Shown: positions 21,841 through 32,639 of the stretch, piece by piece
Layout of the letters: the number at the start of each line of letters is the position of its first letter
Numbering within the stretch: position 1 is the stretch's first letter
Assembly: GCA_035578175.1 (NCBI GenBank)
Contig: JAQMRL010000002.1
Coordinates: forward strand, 99,488,748-99,552,747
DNA length: 64,000 bases
DNA from: Catonia carolina
Taxonomy: Eukaryota; Arthropoda; Insecta; Hemiptera; Achilidae
Reading direction: 5' to 3'
Translations under genes and position numbers: made by a program
Notes under the pieces: generated by a model
The model's database searches: none
The model's input: only the letters and a program-made list of their open reading frames with translations
What the model was told of the DNA's origin: nothing

Positions 21841-23007
21841 ATTAAATATTATAAGTTAATGTCTCCTGTCAAGATTCACAGAAAATAAAACGTTCAAACA
21901 TGAAGTCGTTGGATGTCGACTTTTTCAATGGGCACATTCTGAAGTTCAAATTGAGCACAAACGACTGAATATTTGGTAGATATGAATGCGTCTGAAAGAA
22001 AAAATGTTAGTGACACATTATGTATATTTTACAAAAGTTTTAATAAATGTTTAAAAATGTTACGATAAATGAACAAATCGTAAAGAATTTAGCTTTTTCA
22101 GTGTTTTTAGATTTTTTAATTGTTGAATACAATTATTTGGAGCATACTTTGGCTGATTAAAGCTCTTCTGCTACTTCAAAAGAATTATTACCTACCAGTG
22201 CTCCTAAAGTCCTCATTTTTGCAAGCAATCGCACGTTTACAAATAACTATCTTTCTAAAAACCTTTATTTTTCATATGGGGTACTGAGACTAGAAAAAAT
22301 GGTACAATCGGTAAACGTTTTTTAAATGAAATTTAAAAATAATTTAGGCCTTGTACTTAACATTTTTGAGATTACGTACCACGAAATTGTTTTAAATTAA
22401 TCTGTCAATTAATTTGTAAATATTTTTCAAATGATTCTACAATTCATGACTAAACGAATTAATTGTTAATATAACTAATTAAATAAGGTAGATTTTTTCA
22501 GTCTATGTTATGTGTACGTACTCGTATGTTGTATAGTAAGCTCTTAAACTCGAGTGTTAATTATGATATTCAAATTTTAACTTGTATTATGTACTGCAAT
22601 TATGAATTTCATCAACTACGTTAATTTTCACGACATAAAGCATATATTTTTCTTTTGGGACTCGCCAACAGAATTCGTCATTAAGCAAAACAGCTTCAAT
22701 TAAAATTTCCGGAAATTAAAAGGTTAGAAACTTTTATTGAATCAATAACTAAATCCCTAATTTTCACAATGTTTTGAAAATAAATTTTTAATAATATAAA
22801 TCTTTCCCAAAGTAAAGGGTCAATAAGGATTTTATAGTTTTTCTTTCGTTTCAATTTGTTGATACTACATTAACAACAAACGGTGTAATTTTTTTTCTTC
22901 TAGATTTCCTTCTGCCGGAGGTCAGGTATATTAATAATAGTACTGATCCTCTCCACCAGATTTCTAAAGATATTGCAAAGAGCAAAAACATTCTCTCAAG
23001 GTTTTCA
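21841..23007. other. AT-rich DNA; left flank of the RTE-like insertion
   Basis: No gene. It ends in the 13 bp sequence duplicated by the LINE insertion. Confidence 0.55.
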
Positions 23008-23013
23008 ACCTGG

Positions 23014-23020
<7 letters not shown>
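23008..23020. repeat. Target-site duplication, left copy
   Basis: ACCTGGTCTACTC, identical to 25,296-25,308 and bracketing the minus-strand LINE. Confidence 0.85.
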
Positions 23021-23060
<40 letters not shown>

Positions 23061-23088
23061 TCTTCTTCTTCTTCAGCTTTTCCATTCC

Positions 23089-24060
23089 TCAGGGGTTGCT
23101 GTTCCTTATTCTTCTCCTCCACTCTCTCCGATCCACCACATCCTCCTCGCTCAGGCCCTTCTCCCTCAGGTCGTCCGCCACGGCGTCTCTCCATCTTCTC
23201 CGGGGTCTCCCCCTCCCTCTCACCACATCCACCACCAATCCATCCACAACCCTCCCCACATACTCCTCCTCCCTACGCATCAAATGTCCATACCACTGCA
23301 GTCTTCGTTCCTGAACCTTCTTGGACACTTCTATCACTCCCACAGACTCCCTTATTACCTCATTCCGTATCCTATCTTTCCTAGTCTTTCCCTGCATCCA
23401 CCTCAACATCCTCATTTCCGCAACCTCCAACTTGTTTCCCTGTCTCCTCGTCATAGGCCAAGTCTCACTACCATATAACAATGCCGGTCTAATCACTGTC
23501 TTATATATCTTTCCCTTCATTTTTGTCCCAATCCTTCTGTCACACAATACACCTGTCGTTCGAATCCAGTTATTCCATCCAGCTTGTATTCTATGGTTAA
23601 TTTCCTCCTCCAGTCCTCCACTCTCGGTGAGGCATGAACCAAGGTACTTGAAACACTTTACCCTTCTCACCACTTCATTCAGCAAACACACCCCTCCACT
23701 CTTATCCTCACCTCCAAACCATAGGTATTCAGTCTTTTCCCTGCTGATCCTCAGGCCTCCCTCCTCTAATACCTCTCTCCAACTTTCCAGTTTCCTCTCC
23801 ACTATATCCCTGGTTTCTCTTACCAGCAAAATGTCATCCGCAAAAAGCATTGTCCAGGGTGCCTGCTCTCTCACCCCTTCAGTAAGTGTATCCATAACCA
23901 AGTTGAATAGATATGGGCTTAAAGCAGAGCCTTGATGCAGACCCACAGTCACTGGAAAACTCTCTGTTACTCCCACACAGGTTCTTACTCTGGTGCCCAC
24001 TCCATCATACATGTCCTTCACCAATCTTACATACCTCTCAGACACCCCCTTCATCCTCAT
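23089..24060 (-). pseudogene. RTE-like LINE protein, RT palm to C-terminus
   Basis: A 323-codon open frame in the same frame as the one at 24,094-25,125. In order: GVSERYVRLVKDMYDGV; VGLHQGSALSPYLFNLVMD (RT block with the QG-LSP-LF motif); PWTMLFADDILLV (catalytic FADD); GGLRISREKTEYLWFGG; VKCFKYLGS; RPALLYGSETWPMTRRQGNK (thumb, YGSETW); RIRNEVIRESVGV; WYGHLMRREEEYVG; GRGRPRRRWRDAVADDL; WRRRIRNSNP; then TGA at 23,089-23,091. The length and the intact FADD fit a full C-terminal half. It is separated from the upstream half only by one TAA and a few codons, so the protein was a single polypeptide. It supplies reverse transcription of its own RNA at the target site in intact relatives. Confidence 0.9.
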
Positions 24061-24093
24061 GCATCTCCACAGTTCCTCTCTTGGGACGGTATC

Positions 24094-25125
24094 TTAGGCC
24101 TTCTCAAGGTCTATAAATACCAGGTGCAGATCCCTTTTCTTCTCGCCATATTTCTCCAGCAATTGCCTTAAGGCAAAAAGTGCATCAGTCGTGCTTCTTC
24201 CCGGCATAAAACCATACTGTTCCTCACCCATCACCGTCTCCTCCCTCACTCTTTTCTCTACTATTCTCTCCCATAACTTTAGTGTGTGTGACATTAACTT
24301 AATCCCTCTGTAATTTTTGCATTCTTGGATATCACCTTTCTCTTTATATATTGGTACCACAACACTCTCTCTCCATGCTTTTGGCATCCTTTCCTCTCTG
24401 TATATTCTGCCCATCAAGTCCCACAGCATCTCCACTCCTTCCTTTCCCAAGGCCTTCCATGCTTCCACTGGTATGCCATCTGGTCCCACTGCTTTACCAT
24501 TTTTCATTTTTCCCAAAGCGTCTAAGACTTCCCCCCTTCCAATTTCCTCCTGATTTGGGGTTCCATCTCCTCTGTTCCCTGTGTAGCGTTCTTTATTCAG
24601 TAACTGGCAAAAGTAATCCTTCCATCTGTTCTTTATCTCTTCATCCGTTCTCAACACCACTCCATCTGAGCTCTTAACCTGTCGTACATGCGTAAAATCC
24701 TTTGATGATTTATCCCTTGCCTTAGCAATACTATACAGCCTTTTAATTCCTTTTGGGGTTTCCAGTTCTTCATACAGTCTTTCCGATGCACCTGCTTTCG
24801 CAATAGCCACTGCTTTCTTTGCCTCTCTTTTTACCTGTTTGTAGGCTTCCTTGTCTGCCTCTCTTCTGGTGCTGTCAAAAATTTTTCTTGCCTCTTTCTT
24901 AGCTTTAACCTTCTGTTGCACTTCATCATTCCACCACCAAGCTTCCTTGTCCCCTGGTGGCCCCTCCCCTGATGTTCTGCCCAGCACATTCTCTCCTACT
25001 CTCAAAATCACCTTACTGTTTACTTCCCACCAGTCATTTGCAGAGTCCTTTGGTGTCATCTCCTGCAGAACACCCCTCTTGAAAGCACTCGCCATCTCCA
25101 CCTCTCGCAACTTCCACCACCTCAC
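24094..25125 (-). pseudogene. RTE-like LINE protein, endonuclease-RT linker and N-terminal RT
   Basis: A 343-codon open frame beginning at a GTG, which is not a true start: an in-frame TAA (25,132-25,134) separates it from the endonuclease end. It holds the basic, helical linker (KVKAKKEARKIFDSTRREAD; EAKKAVAIAKAGASERLYEE), then ALGKMKNGKAVGPDGIPVEA, the start of the RT fingers. PKAWRESVVVPIYKEKGD, CKNYRGIKLMSHTLKLWERI and EQYGFMPGRSTTDALF follow, then DLHLVFIDLEKA, the catalytic Asp block. It stops at TAA (24,094-24,096) where Tyr would be expected after LEKA. Downstream codons continue with DTVPREELWRCM, so a single substitution disabled it. Confidence 0.9.
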
Positions 25126-25295
25126 TTTTTGTTAACTTCTTTCCTTTCCCCTCCTTACCAACCTCAGCGTGCTATCCACTATGACCGGTCTGTGCTGGCT
25201 AGTCACGCCTTCCCCTTTTATCACTTTACAATTTGTGATCTGTCCAAGCTGCCTTCTTCTGCATAGCACAAAATCTATTTGGCTTTTTACTTTCT

Positions 25296-25308
25296 ACCTG
25301 GTCTACTC
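25296..25308. repeat. Target-site duplication, right copy
   Basis: ACCTGGTCTACTC, identical to 23,008-23,020. It gives the 5' truncation point of the LINE. Confidence 0.85.
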
Positions 25309-25559
25309 ACTGATCTTTTTCTTTAGACCTTCCCTTGCTCTAACAACTGAAACAGCCAGTATTTATTGCTTGTCATAACAAAATCAAAGAAGTCCTGAAA
25401 TTTTCATCATTTTTCGTGAAAATTGTCCAAACACTTATTAAATTTGCTAAACTCTACCATTTTTTTAAAAACTAAAACAGTTCTGGTAGCAATCAGCATA
25501 CATAAATACATAAAAAATACATACAACTTTTAGTGCCCGTTCCAGCTATCGGTGAGTCT

Positions 25560-25990
25560 GGGTGTTCACCAAGCCTCTCCATCTTCTTCTCGTCCGCTAT
25601 TTCTCCTCCTCTATTTGTTTCCAATTGTATCCCCGTCCCTCAACACTTCTATTAACTTTATCAGTCCATCTTTCTCTAGGTCGTTCTCTTGATCTTGTTC
25701 CTTCCACCCTTCCTTCTTCCATCCTTCTAGGTTACCTTTCTTCTCCCATTCTCTTCACATGGCCAAACCATCTTATCCTTATTTTCTTCACTCTCTCCTT
25801 CATACATTCCACATTTAGCTCCGCTCTAATCTCTGCATTCTTTATTCTATCTCGCCTTTTTCTACCCTTTATTGCTCTTAAGAACTTCCTTTCTCCTGCC
25901 TGAAATCTACTCCAGTTGCTCTAATTCATCCCCCACGTTTCCGCTCCATACAGCACAGCTGGTGCATAATAAAACGTATACAACTTCATC
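25560..25990 (-). pseudogene. LINE ORF2 C-terminal remnant, different lineage from the RTE
   Basis: The minus strand reads APAVLYGAETWGM, then FQAGERKFLRAIKGRKRRDR, IKNAEIRAELNVECMKERV, RWFGHVKRMGEER, GTRSRERPRERWTDKV and VEGRGYNWK. It has stops after GM and after EER. The order YGAETW, R-DRI-N-EI, RW-GHV-RM, R-R-RP--RW--KV is the standard post-RT tail. It starts near 25,990, right where a different conserved block (25,995-26,190) begins. This suggests an internal deletion joined the two. Confidence 0.8.
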
Positions 25991-25994
25991 TACG

Positions 25995-26190
25995 GAGTAT
26001 AAGACCTAGACGTGGCGGTGAAGCTTGCGTGTTCCAGTGACCTGGAGAGCTATACGGGCGGTAGCATAGCTACTGGTAGGGTCACCCAAGCCGGAGAGGT
26101 CGAAGAGTAGGAACCAGACTAAGAAATACTCCAACCACTATCTAAGTTGGGCCTAGGAAACCATTAGTGTAGTGGTAAAAAGGAAATTGC
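25995..26190 (-). repeat. Conserved GC-rich LINE-associated block
   Basis: A ~200 bp GC-rich island abutting the LINE tail at 25,560-25,990. On the minus strand one frame reads GDPTSSYATARIALQVTGTR, followed by KLHRHV. I recall similar sequence from TE-associated predicted proteins, but I cannot name the family. It may be 5' UTR or ORF1 of the neighbouring LINE brought close by a deletion. Confidence 0.4.
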
Positions 26191-26439
26191 TTTCAAAAAC
26201 AAAAAAGTAAATCAAAGAAAACAAAAAAGTACCTTAAATAATCAAGTAATAAAATAAAACAAATGAGCATACTAAGATAAAAACAAATATCAAACGTTTC
26301 CAGTACCTAACGTTTTATGACTCAAAGTTTCAACTCTACGTAGTACAGAAAAATCATAATCTTAGCACAAGATTTTTTTATCTAATAATAATAATAATAT
26401 TGTTTTTAATTACCAAAAAATTCTGATTTTAGCAAGGTA

Positions 26440-26510
26440 TAAAATTCAAACATAAACTTCACAATCTACCACTCTACCATTACACCACCAACACACATTA
26501 TTTAACGGTT
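26440..26510 (-). repeat. tRNA-like SINE fragment
   Basis: On the minus strand, GTTGGTGGTGTAATGGTAGAG (A box) is followed by ATGTTTGAATTTTATACC (weak B box) at tRNA-like distance. Too degenerate for a functional tRNA; probably an old SINE head. Confidence 0.4.
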
Positions 26511-26514
26511 TTTA

Positions 26515-29500
26515 TCTTAACTGAATTCATAAGTTTAGTATCGCCATTAAATTTTAAAAGCACTAACCACAATTCTTGAATAAAACGAGTCTACTATAGA
26601 CGTAGCAAATATAGCGTTTCTAAATGAGACTCCTGGTAAATTAATTTTCTACGAAATTGGATAGTTTTTGTTCGTCGTAAAATAAGAACTGAACAATTAT
26701 AAGCGAGTTATGTTGTTTATAATTACTACTGTAAATGGAAGCAATTTTATTTAATTTAATACAAGACTTTGCTTTATTGTCTTTACGAAACCAACCGAAG
26801 TAAAATAACTTTCAACCATTTTAAATATTAAACATTTATTTATCTTTTCATCAGATTATTTAATCTGTTTTTTTTGCTCTTTAAAACAAAATCGTTATTC
26901 TGTAGTTCTAAATAATAAGAGTTTCTTTCATTAAGATATGACTTCTGGGAGGTCACTGGTATTCAATTTATATTTATTACTAAAAACATTTCTTAGAAAA
27001 ATATTATAAAAAATATATTCATTTATTAAAAGAGTTGAATTGTCTGTTTAGTAAAAAAAATTGTAAAACTTTTTCAATTGCTTAGAAACGTCACAGACCA
27101 CTTCAAGTAATCTTAAACGTTTCTGGAAGGACATTTTTACAGCTCGCATTTTCCGCATTTTTTACTGTACGCTTCTCTTCTTTCTTCCGTCAATCCACTG
27201 TTCTGTTATTGGTTTTTGTGAAAGTCTTTAAATTCTGTTATCTATATTTTGAAGTTTGTTGGTATGTAAAGTTATTCGAATAATAATCATAATTAATAGG
27301 CCTAAGTGTTATTTTATATACTCCGTAAAAAATTATACATGTATAGAAATCTATCAATAAATAACATATGATACATAAAAAATAGGCTCTTTGAAATATA
27401 TAGACAGTAAACAAAAACTTGTATAAAAAAACAAAGGAGGCTACTATCATTAAAGCTACAGATTGATTAGCCTATAGGCAGAAATACATAAAAATTACTA
27501 AAAACCTTTAATTTAAAGTTTAAAAAAATAAAAATAAATAAATAAATAAACAAAATTTTAAAGTAATGATCCTTTTTACGACTCTTCCAGATTTCATTTA
27601 AATTTCAGGTTTTGAAATTTTTCATTTAAACATTTTGAACAGACGCCAAGGCATCTTGTTGTTTAATACAAAGATTCATGTGTCACTAGAATTAACAGTA
27701 ATAATTAATCATTTTTTCTTAATTTTTTGCATATATCTGTATTGGAGCCTATAGTTACATACGCCACTGAGTGTTAGCAAATAAACTTCAGGAATAAACA
27801 AAAGCAGAACTTAATGAAGGACTGGTTACAAAAGTCTTGCGGAGTCTCCAGAGTCGAACAGGAGAGAAATGAAGTCATATAGTAACGGACTGGTTTTCAG
27901 GATACCATAGTAAGTAGAATACAGACATTTGGTATGGTGCGGGTATTTCCACGAAATGGCCGCCGATAGATGGCTCAAAGATCATTTCCTTCCCATCTAG
28001 CAAATAATTAAGGAGAAAAGGTTGCTTTCGGAAAATATGGATAAAGAAAGTTCAAGAAGCTAAGATAATGAGGGATCTCAGGGAAGTTGTCTGGAAAGAC
28101 AGAAGATAATCGGCTGTAGGATGCGGGAAGCGGAAAATCAGTAGTAATCCTAAAAATAAAATTACATGTTAATGCTTTTATTTTGTTTCTATTTGTAGAC
28201 AAGGGAGATTTAAATCTTTCAATTACATCCTGGGATGAACTATTTCATTTAGTTGTTTCAATGAAAAAAAGTGTCGAGAAAAAATATCCGCTTAAGGGAA
28301 GATAAAAAATTTATTGGTTTTATTTTATTTTATTCATAATGTTTTCCGACGCTTTAAAGTACAAAAATATATTTATATTTTTGAAAATGTATGATGTCCC
28401 GTGCACTTTTGTAAATTTAGGAACGCAGTTTGTGAAGTTAGGTTTATAAAACATTATTTCTAGTATATTATTTTATAAGTTTAAGTAATGGAATCTAAAG
28501 TAATACAATTATACTGTAGTCAAATTCACAAAATTCATGCTACCAGTCAAAAATACCTCGCATGATAATGTACAAAATTACGTACAACATTTCGTAACAA
28601 ATTTAACAAAACATTCTGACTTGATAATTCCATTTTGTAACAAAAGCTCCTAAAATCATGTATTCAAAATTTAATTTAACCGAAACTTAACATACCGCAT
28701 AAATCCTCTGATACAGCAAATGTCAAGACGAAATTTAACACGCCGCCGCCTACGAAGAAAATGAAGTAGTGATCTGCTAATCTAATGCAAAAAAATTATA
28801 ATGCTTGAAAAGTCAATAGAAATTTTTATCGAATAGATTTTACAAAACTTTAAGTTTTCACTTTTGCAAAATTTTTTTATTTTGCGTTCAAATTTTTATT
28901 ACTCATTATTCATGTAAATAAATTTTTTTAAATTTCATTTTGTTTATCATAAAATATTATTTGTTAAAATTTTGAATTTCCTTGCTTTCTCTTGTTCTAT
29001 GTATTCAATGATACTCTTGTTGTGTATTTATAACCCAATCGTTTTTACGTTTGTTCTCTAGTTTTGTTAATTTTTTTTTATTGCTCAACTCTTGCATTAT
29101 CCTCTGGGATGTATTCTTTGAAGAAATTTTAATGCTTTTCCACGTCATTTGTTTATTCAAAAAATATGTTAAACTTTTGGATGGTTTTACTATATTGTAT
29201 GGTTTCCGAGAAAAGAATAAAAGTTTGTGTTGAAGGATGTTTGTTATTTTTGTAATATTAAGGTTGATGAGCCACCCTTCCATTACTTCAAAACCTGATG
29301 TATTTATTAATGACATAGAATCTAATTTAAGGAATTTTAACTGAATCAGTTTCGAATTGAAAATATGAGATTGATTTTTTTTATAAAACAAATTTTTATA
29401 TTTCAATCAAATTTGAAAGTGACAAAAATTTAGTACAAATTTTTAGAAAATTATAAATTTACTTTCAATAGTTCTTTGCTCGAGGATAATTCGTTCGGTC

Positions 29501-30045
29501 ACATCCTAAAATTAAATGAAATTTGCTCTTTCCTTCATATTTGAACCGTTGCACGTTTACTACAGGATTATCCAGTTGACAACAAGCTACTTCAAATTTC
29601 CTCTTAGCTTCAGGGAAAATACTCATCTAACATATTCAACAAGGGTATTTGTGATTTAGTTACTTTCTAAATTCTGAATGAATATTCCCTGCGTTCATAC
29701 TTGTACATTCTACTTTAATGCAACGCAACACAGTTGAATTCTAAAACAATATATTCAAAATTACAGCGTATAACACAAATCTGATTCAATTTTCCCAGAC
29801 AAAAACGCATGAAGCTTTTCATCAGACAGCTGAAATAATCCTTAAAATTTCAAACAATAAATTACTCTAATATCCTTACAGTCGAGGAAAATTAACTTAT
29901 TTTTGACCAAAGTTATAGCTACTTATTAGGAGTATAGATATTAGGATGCGGTTATTGAAATAGCTTTCTAAATAATTGAATAAATGATATACAGTATCGG
30001 TAAAATTTGAAAAACGAACAAAGAATGGCAAAACTTATCGTCATC
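26515..30045. other. 3.5 kb AT-rich DNA with no recognised feature
   Basis: The emptiest part of the window. It has no LINE or SINE motif that I can see and only short low-complexity tracts, for example (AAATA/AATAAATA)n near 27,524-27,551. The longest frame (133 codons, 29,005-29,406 (-)) is Asn/Lys/Ile-rich and matches no domain I know. Composition alone can explain it. Confidence 0.5.
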
Positions 30046-30047
30046 TT

Positions 30048-30360
30048 GTAGCTCTACAGCTTTTGGTAAGCTTTGGCTTCCTCCATTATCCTCCTCTAAT
30101 CCTCTCTTCTAGTTTTTAGCGCCCTCCATCTTCTGACACCAATTAAAAGCAATTAATTTCTGAAATCATTCATCCATCTCTTATTGGACGACCCTTCTTC
30201 TTCTTTTGTGTAGTCCTTCCTTATCCAATTAACCATCCTTGTTAACTCCATTTTCGCAATCCACCCAAATCATCTCAGCCTTTGGACCTTTATAAAGCGC
30301 ATTGTGTCTCTGCCTACATAAAGGATGTTCAATTCTTCATTTTTACTCTTCAGCCATCTT
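30048..30360 (-). pseudogene. LINE ORF2 C-terminal remnant
   Basis: The minus strand reads ELNILYVGRDTMRFIKVQRL, R-FGWIAKMELTRMVNWI, a Lys/Glu-rich break, NKRWMNDFRN, LLLIGVRRWRALKTRRED and RRIMEEAKAYQKL with a stop. It has three internal stops. The closing pattern (GVRRWR-L--R-EW--I-EEAKA---L) is diagnostic for LINE tails, and 48,040-48,415 (+) is a more eroded relative. RT palm is absent. Confidence 0.8.
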
Positions 30361-30524
30361 CTCTAACCGATTCAAAAATTTTCTTAAAAATCTTTCTTTC
30401 AAATCTTCTGAACATATTTCAATAATATTATTTTTATGCATTCCATTTATTTTGTTAAGCTTTATTTGAAATTGAATCAACAGCTTGGTCATTAGCATTA
30501 ATTTTGGGTTGTAGAACGGTAGGG

Positions 30525-30615
30525 TTAAGGCGTAAACATTTTAAATCCTTCCTAGGAATCAAACCGTAGACCCTCCACACTGTGTTCTAACACGATTACC
30601 ACTACGGTATGTAAT
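30525..30615 (-). repeat. tRNA-like SINE head
   Basis: On the minus strand, CATACCGTAGTGGTAATCGTG (A box TAGTGGTAATCG) is followed about 30 bases later by TACGGTTTGATTCCTAGG (B box GGTTTGATTCC). The layout matches SINE family B at 49,355. The body is not recognisable. Confidence 0.55.
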
Positions 30616-31430
30616 GAAAAATCTGAAATGTTTCATATTTTTTGTTTGATATTTTTCTTAAACGGCAAAATTTCCTGGACACTTAAAATTTGCTCCAGAG
30701 GTTTGATGTTAATAAAAAGATTTAAACATGAAGGCAACATTTGTTTAAATAAAATATTTAATAATATTATAATTTTACGAAAACTTCATTAAATTCTATT
30801 GTAAAATACATATTTACTTGATACGAGTAAATTGGATGAAAATTTCTGCTTACTAGATATTACAGTAGTTGACTTAAAAAATAATGAATATAAAATTACT
30901 TAAAACTTACGAAAATATGTAGAGAATGTTTCAGTTTGTACAGGTTATTAACGAGATTTAATTTGATTTGATCAGCAAAATTTAGGAATTTAGGAAAAAC
31001 GGTGGGCTAGTACGTTTGCTTATATTGAATTAGCTCTAATTTATAAGTAAGCCAACTACAGAATTTTCTGAGTATACTTGTCGCTTAGGAAAAATTAAAA
31101 ACTGAATAATAAAGAATACTTAACGATATTATTAACATCGTTTGAAAAAGTATCCGTGAAATGTTAAAAACACTTAGCTAACGAATTGAAATGAAATAAA
31201 AGTAAGACAAACCACACTAATATTTTCGCAAATCCTCAACCTGTAAAATATTTCACTCATTTTATAACAATTTTTGATTCTCTATCCAAACAGCTTTTAT
31301 ATTTAAAGTGTTCAAAATTGTCAAACAACTTAATATGGAATAGGTACATTTTACTGACTTTACTAACTAAAATAGTTAAGTGTATTAAAATTTAAAAATA
31401 ACCTGTTAGGTAGTAAATGACATTTTATTA
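30616..31430. other. AT-rich DNA without recognisable gene
   Basis: Nothing recognised. Confidence 0.5.
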
Positions 31431-31431
31431 A

Positions 31432-31678
31432 AATCCCTAATGTGTGTACGTTGAAATCTGTTCAATTCAGAACAACATGCAACCCCATGACTCAATGAGA
31501 TGAGGATGATGTGTATGACGTGTAAATGAAGTGTAGTTTTGTACAGACCCAGACCGACTATTCCTGAGAGAGTATTTAATTGAACCCCAACCGTCAAAGT
31601 TCACCGGCAACCACTGTCTAGTATTCAAATCCGTATAAAAGTAACTACCTTCACTAGGATTTGAATCAGGACATTAAG
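31432..31678 (-). repeat. SINE family C, copy 2
   Basis: On the minus strand it begins within a degenerate B box (CTGATTCAAATCC), then TAGTTACTTTTATACGG, ATTTGAATACTAGACAGTGG, GTTGGGGTTCAATTAA, CTCTCAGGAATAGTCGG and CACGTCATACACATCATCCT. It sits head-to-head with copy 3, about 75 bp away. Confidence 0.75.
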
Positions 31679-31751
31679 GAAATACAGTAAATGACATTAA
31701 GGAACTAAATATACGTTTTCTTAAAGATAAAGTTGCATTAAACATAAACCT

Positions 31752-32055
31752 ACCTGGTTGGTCTAATGGTAAAGTCCTCGCCACAAGTCAGCTGTTTACC
31801 AGCTGATTTTCAGAGACGAAGTTTCTTGGTTCAAATTCTGGAAAAGATAGTAACTTTTATATGGACTTGAATAACGAAGAGTGGTTACCGGTTTACTATG
31901 ATGGTCGGGGTTCTATTGACAATACTCTCAGGAATGGTCTTTGCAAGACTACACCACATTTACACGTCATACATAACATCCTCTTCTTTTTAAATCATGG
32001 GATTGCTTATTGTTCTAAATTGATCAAACTGCAAGTAATTGCAGTGCCTCATTTA
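31752..32055 (+). repeat. SINE family C, copy 3 (with tRNA-like head)
   Basis: The only copy with a full head: CCTGGTTGGTCTAATGGTAA (A box) and TTGGTTCAAATTCTGG (B box), with an intron-like insertion of about 25 bases between them relative to a tRNA. The family C body follows (GTGGTTACCGG, GGTCGGGGTTC, CTCTCAGGAATGGTC, ACACGTCATACATAACATCC, TTGCTTATTGTTCTAAATTG). Family E copy 2 starts immediately after. Confidence 0.8.
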
Positions 32056-32636
32056 TTACATTTTTTATACTCTACACGAAAGGGTCGGCGCCATGTCTGC
32101 TGAAATTTTTGGGAAGGTTGTTTTCTCGTAAAAAAATTGTTTTTTTAAGATTGCGGCTTTATTATGCATTTCAGCGTAAAAATGTATTATGATAAAAGTT
32201 GTAGAAAATTTAAAATTTTACAACTTTTATTTCAAACATTTTTTTGTATAACGTTTAGTTTAGCGGTTGTTAGTGATTTTCTGTTTTTTTTGTCACGAAA
32301 ACGTGTAGAAAATCGATTTTTTAAGATTTTAGCCTAAGTATGCAATTTACGATAAAAGTGTAATAATTAAATTTATAGGAAATTAAAAGATCTACAACTT
32401 TTATTTAGAGCATTTTTCTCTACAAACTCTAGTTTAGCGTGAAAGATGATTTCCGTATTTTTAGGCCAATCTGAGGTTGAGTTTCATTTTGCGTCTTTCA
32501 CTCATGATTAAAATGAGGTAGTTTTTGGTTTAACTGTAATGTTTTATTACTAATGTTAGGTTATATTGTTCATTATTTGAATTGGGAAGAAAAAGTCATG
32601 TGAGTGTTTCACACCAGATTTTTTTTTTAGGAAACC
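32056..32636 (+). mobile_element. Family E element, copy 2 (5' truncated)
   Basis: It starts inside the family at the point matching ~8,085 of copy 1 (GGCGCCATGT-TGCTGAAATT). It then follows copy 1 through AAAGTTGTAGAAAATTTAAA, GATCTACAACTTTTATTTA and TTTCACTCATGATTAAAAT, and ends GTGAGTGTTTCACACCAGAT. The GT tract half is absent. Confidence 0.7.
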
Positions 32637-32639
32637 TTT

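Larger units (their letters stand above)
23021..25295 (-). mobile_element. 5'-truncated RTE-like LINE insertion
   Basis: The whole insertion lies between two perfect 13 bp repeats. In its own orientation it starts inside the endonuclease domain (KSQIDFVLCRRRQLGQI...SQHRPVIVD, about 25,285-25,160). It then has the linker and reverse transcriptase, and ends in a very short 3' UTR with (GAA)n(GA)n (plus strand 23,021-23,076). A brief UTR with simple-repeat tail, an APE-type endonuclease fused to RT, and the RT motif set point to the RTE group. The clade was not tested by phylogeny. Few lesions and an intact duplication indicate recent arrival. Confidence 0.85.

Noticed and set aside
23321..23935. 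204-codon plus-strand open frame rich in Ser/Leu/Pro
   Set aside because: It is the exact antisense of the LINE RT domain (23,089-24,060 minus), whose motifs are unambiguous; the frame is a GC-composition shadow.
25309..25400. Extension of the LINE endonuclease domain upstream of 25,308
   Set aside because: A forced alignment seemed possible, but the 13 bp target duplication places the element end at 25,295, and the frame breaks there.
25562..25903. 113-codon plus-strand frame, Leu/Ser/Pro-rich
   Set aside because: Antisense of the LINE tail at 25,560-25,990.
29005..29406. 133-codon minus-strand frame as a possible host exon
   Set aside because: Asn/Lys/Ile/Leu composition as expected from AT-rich DNA, no domain, no splice context I could support.
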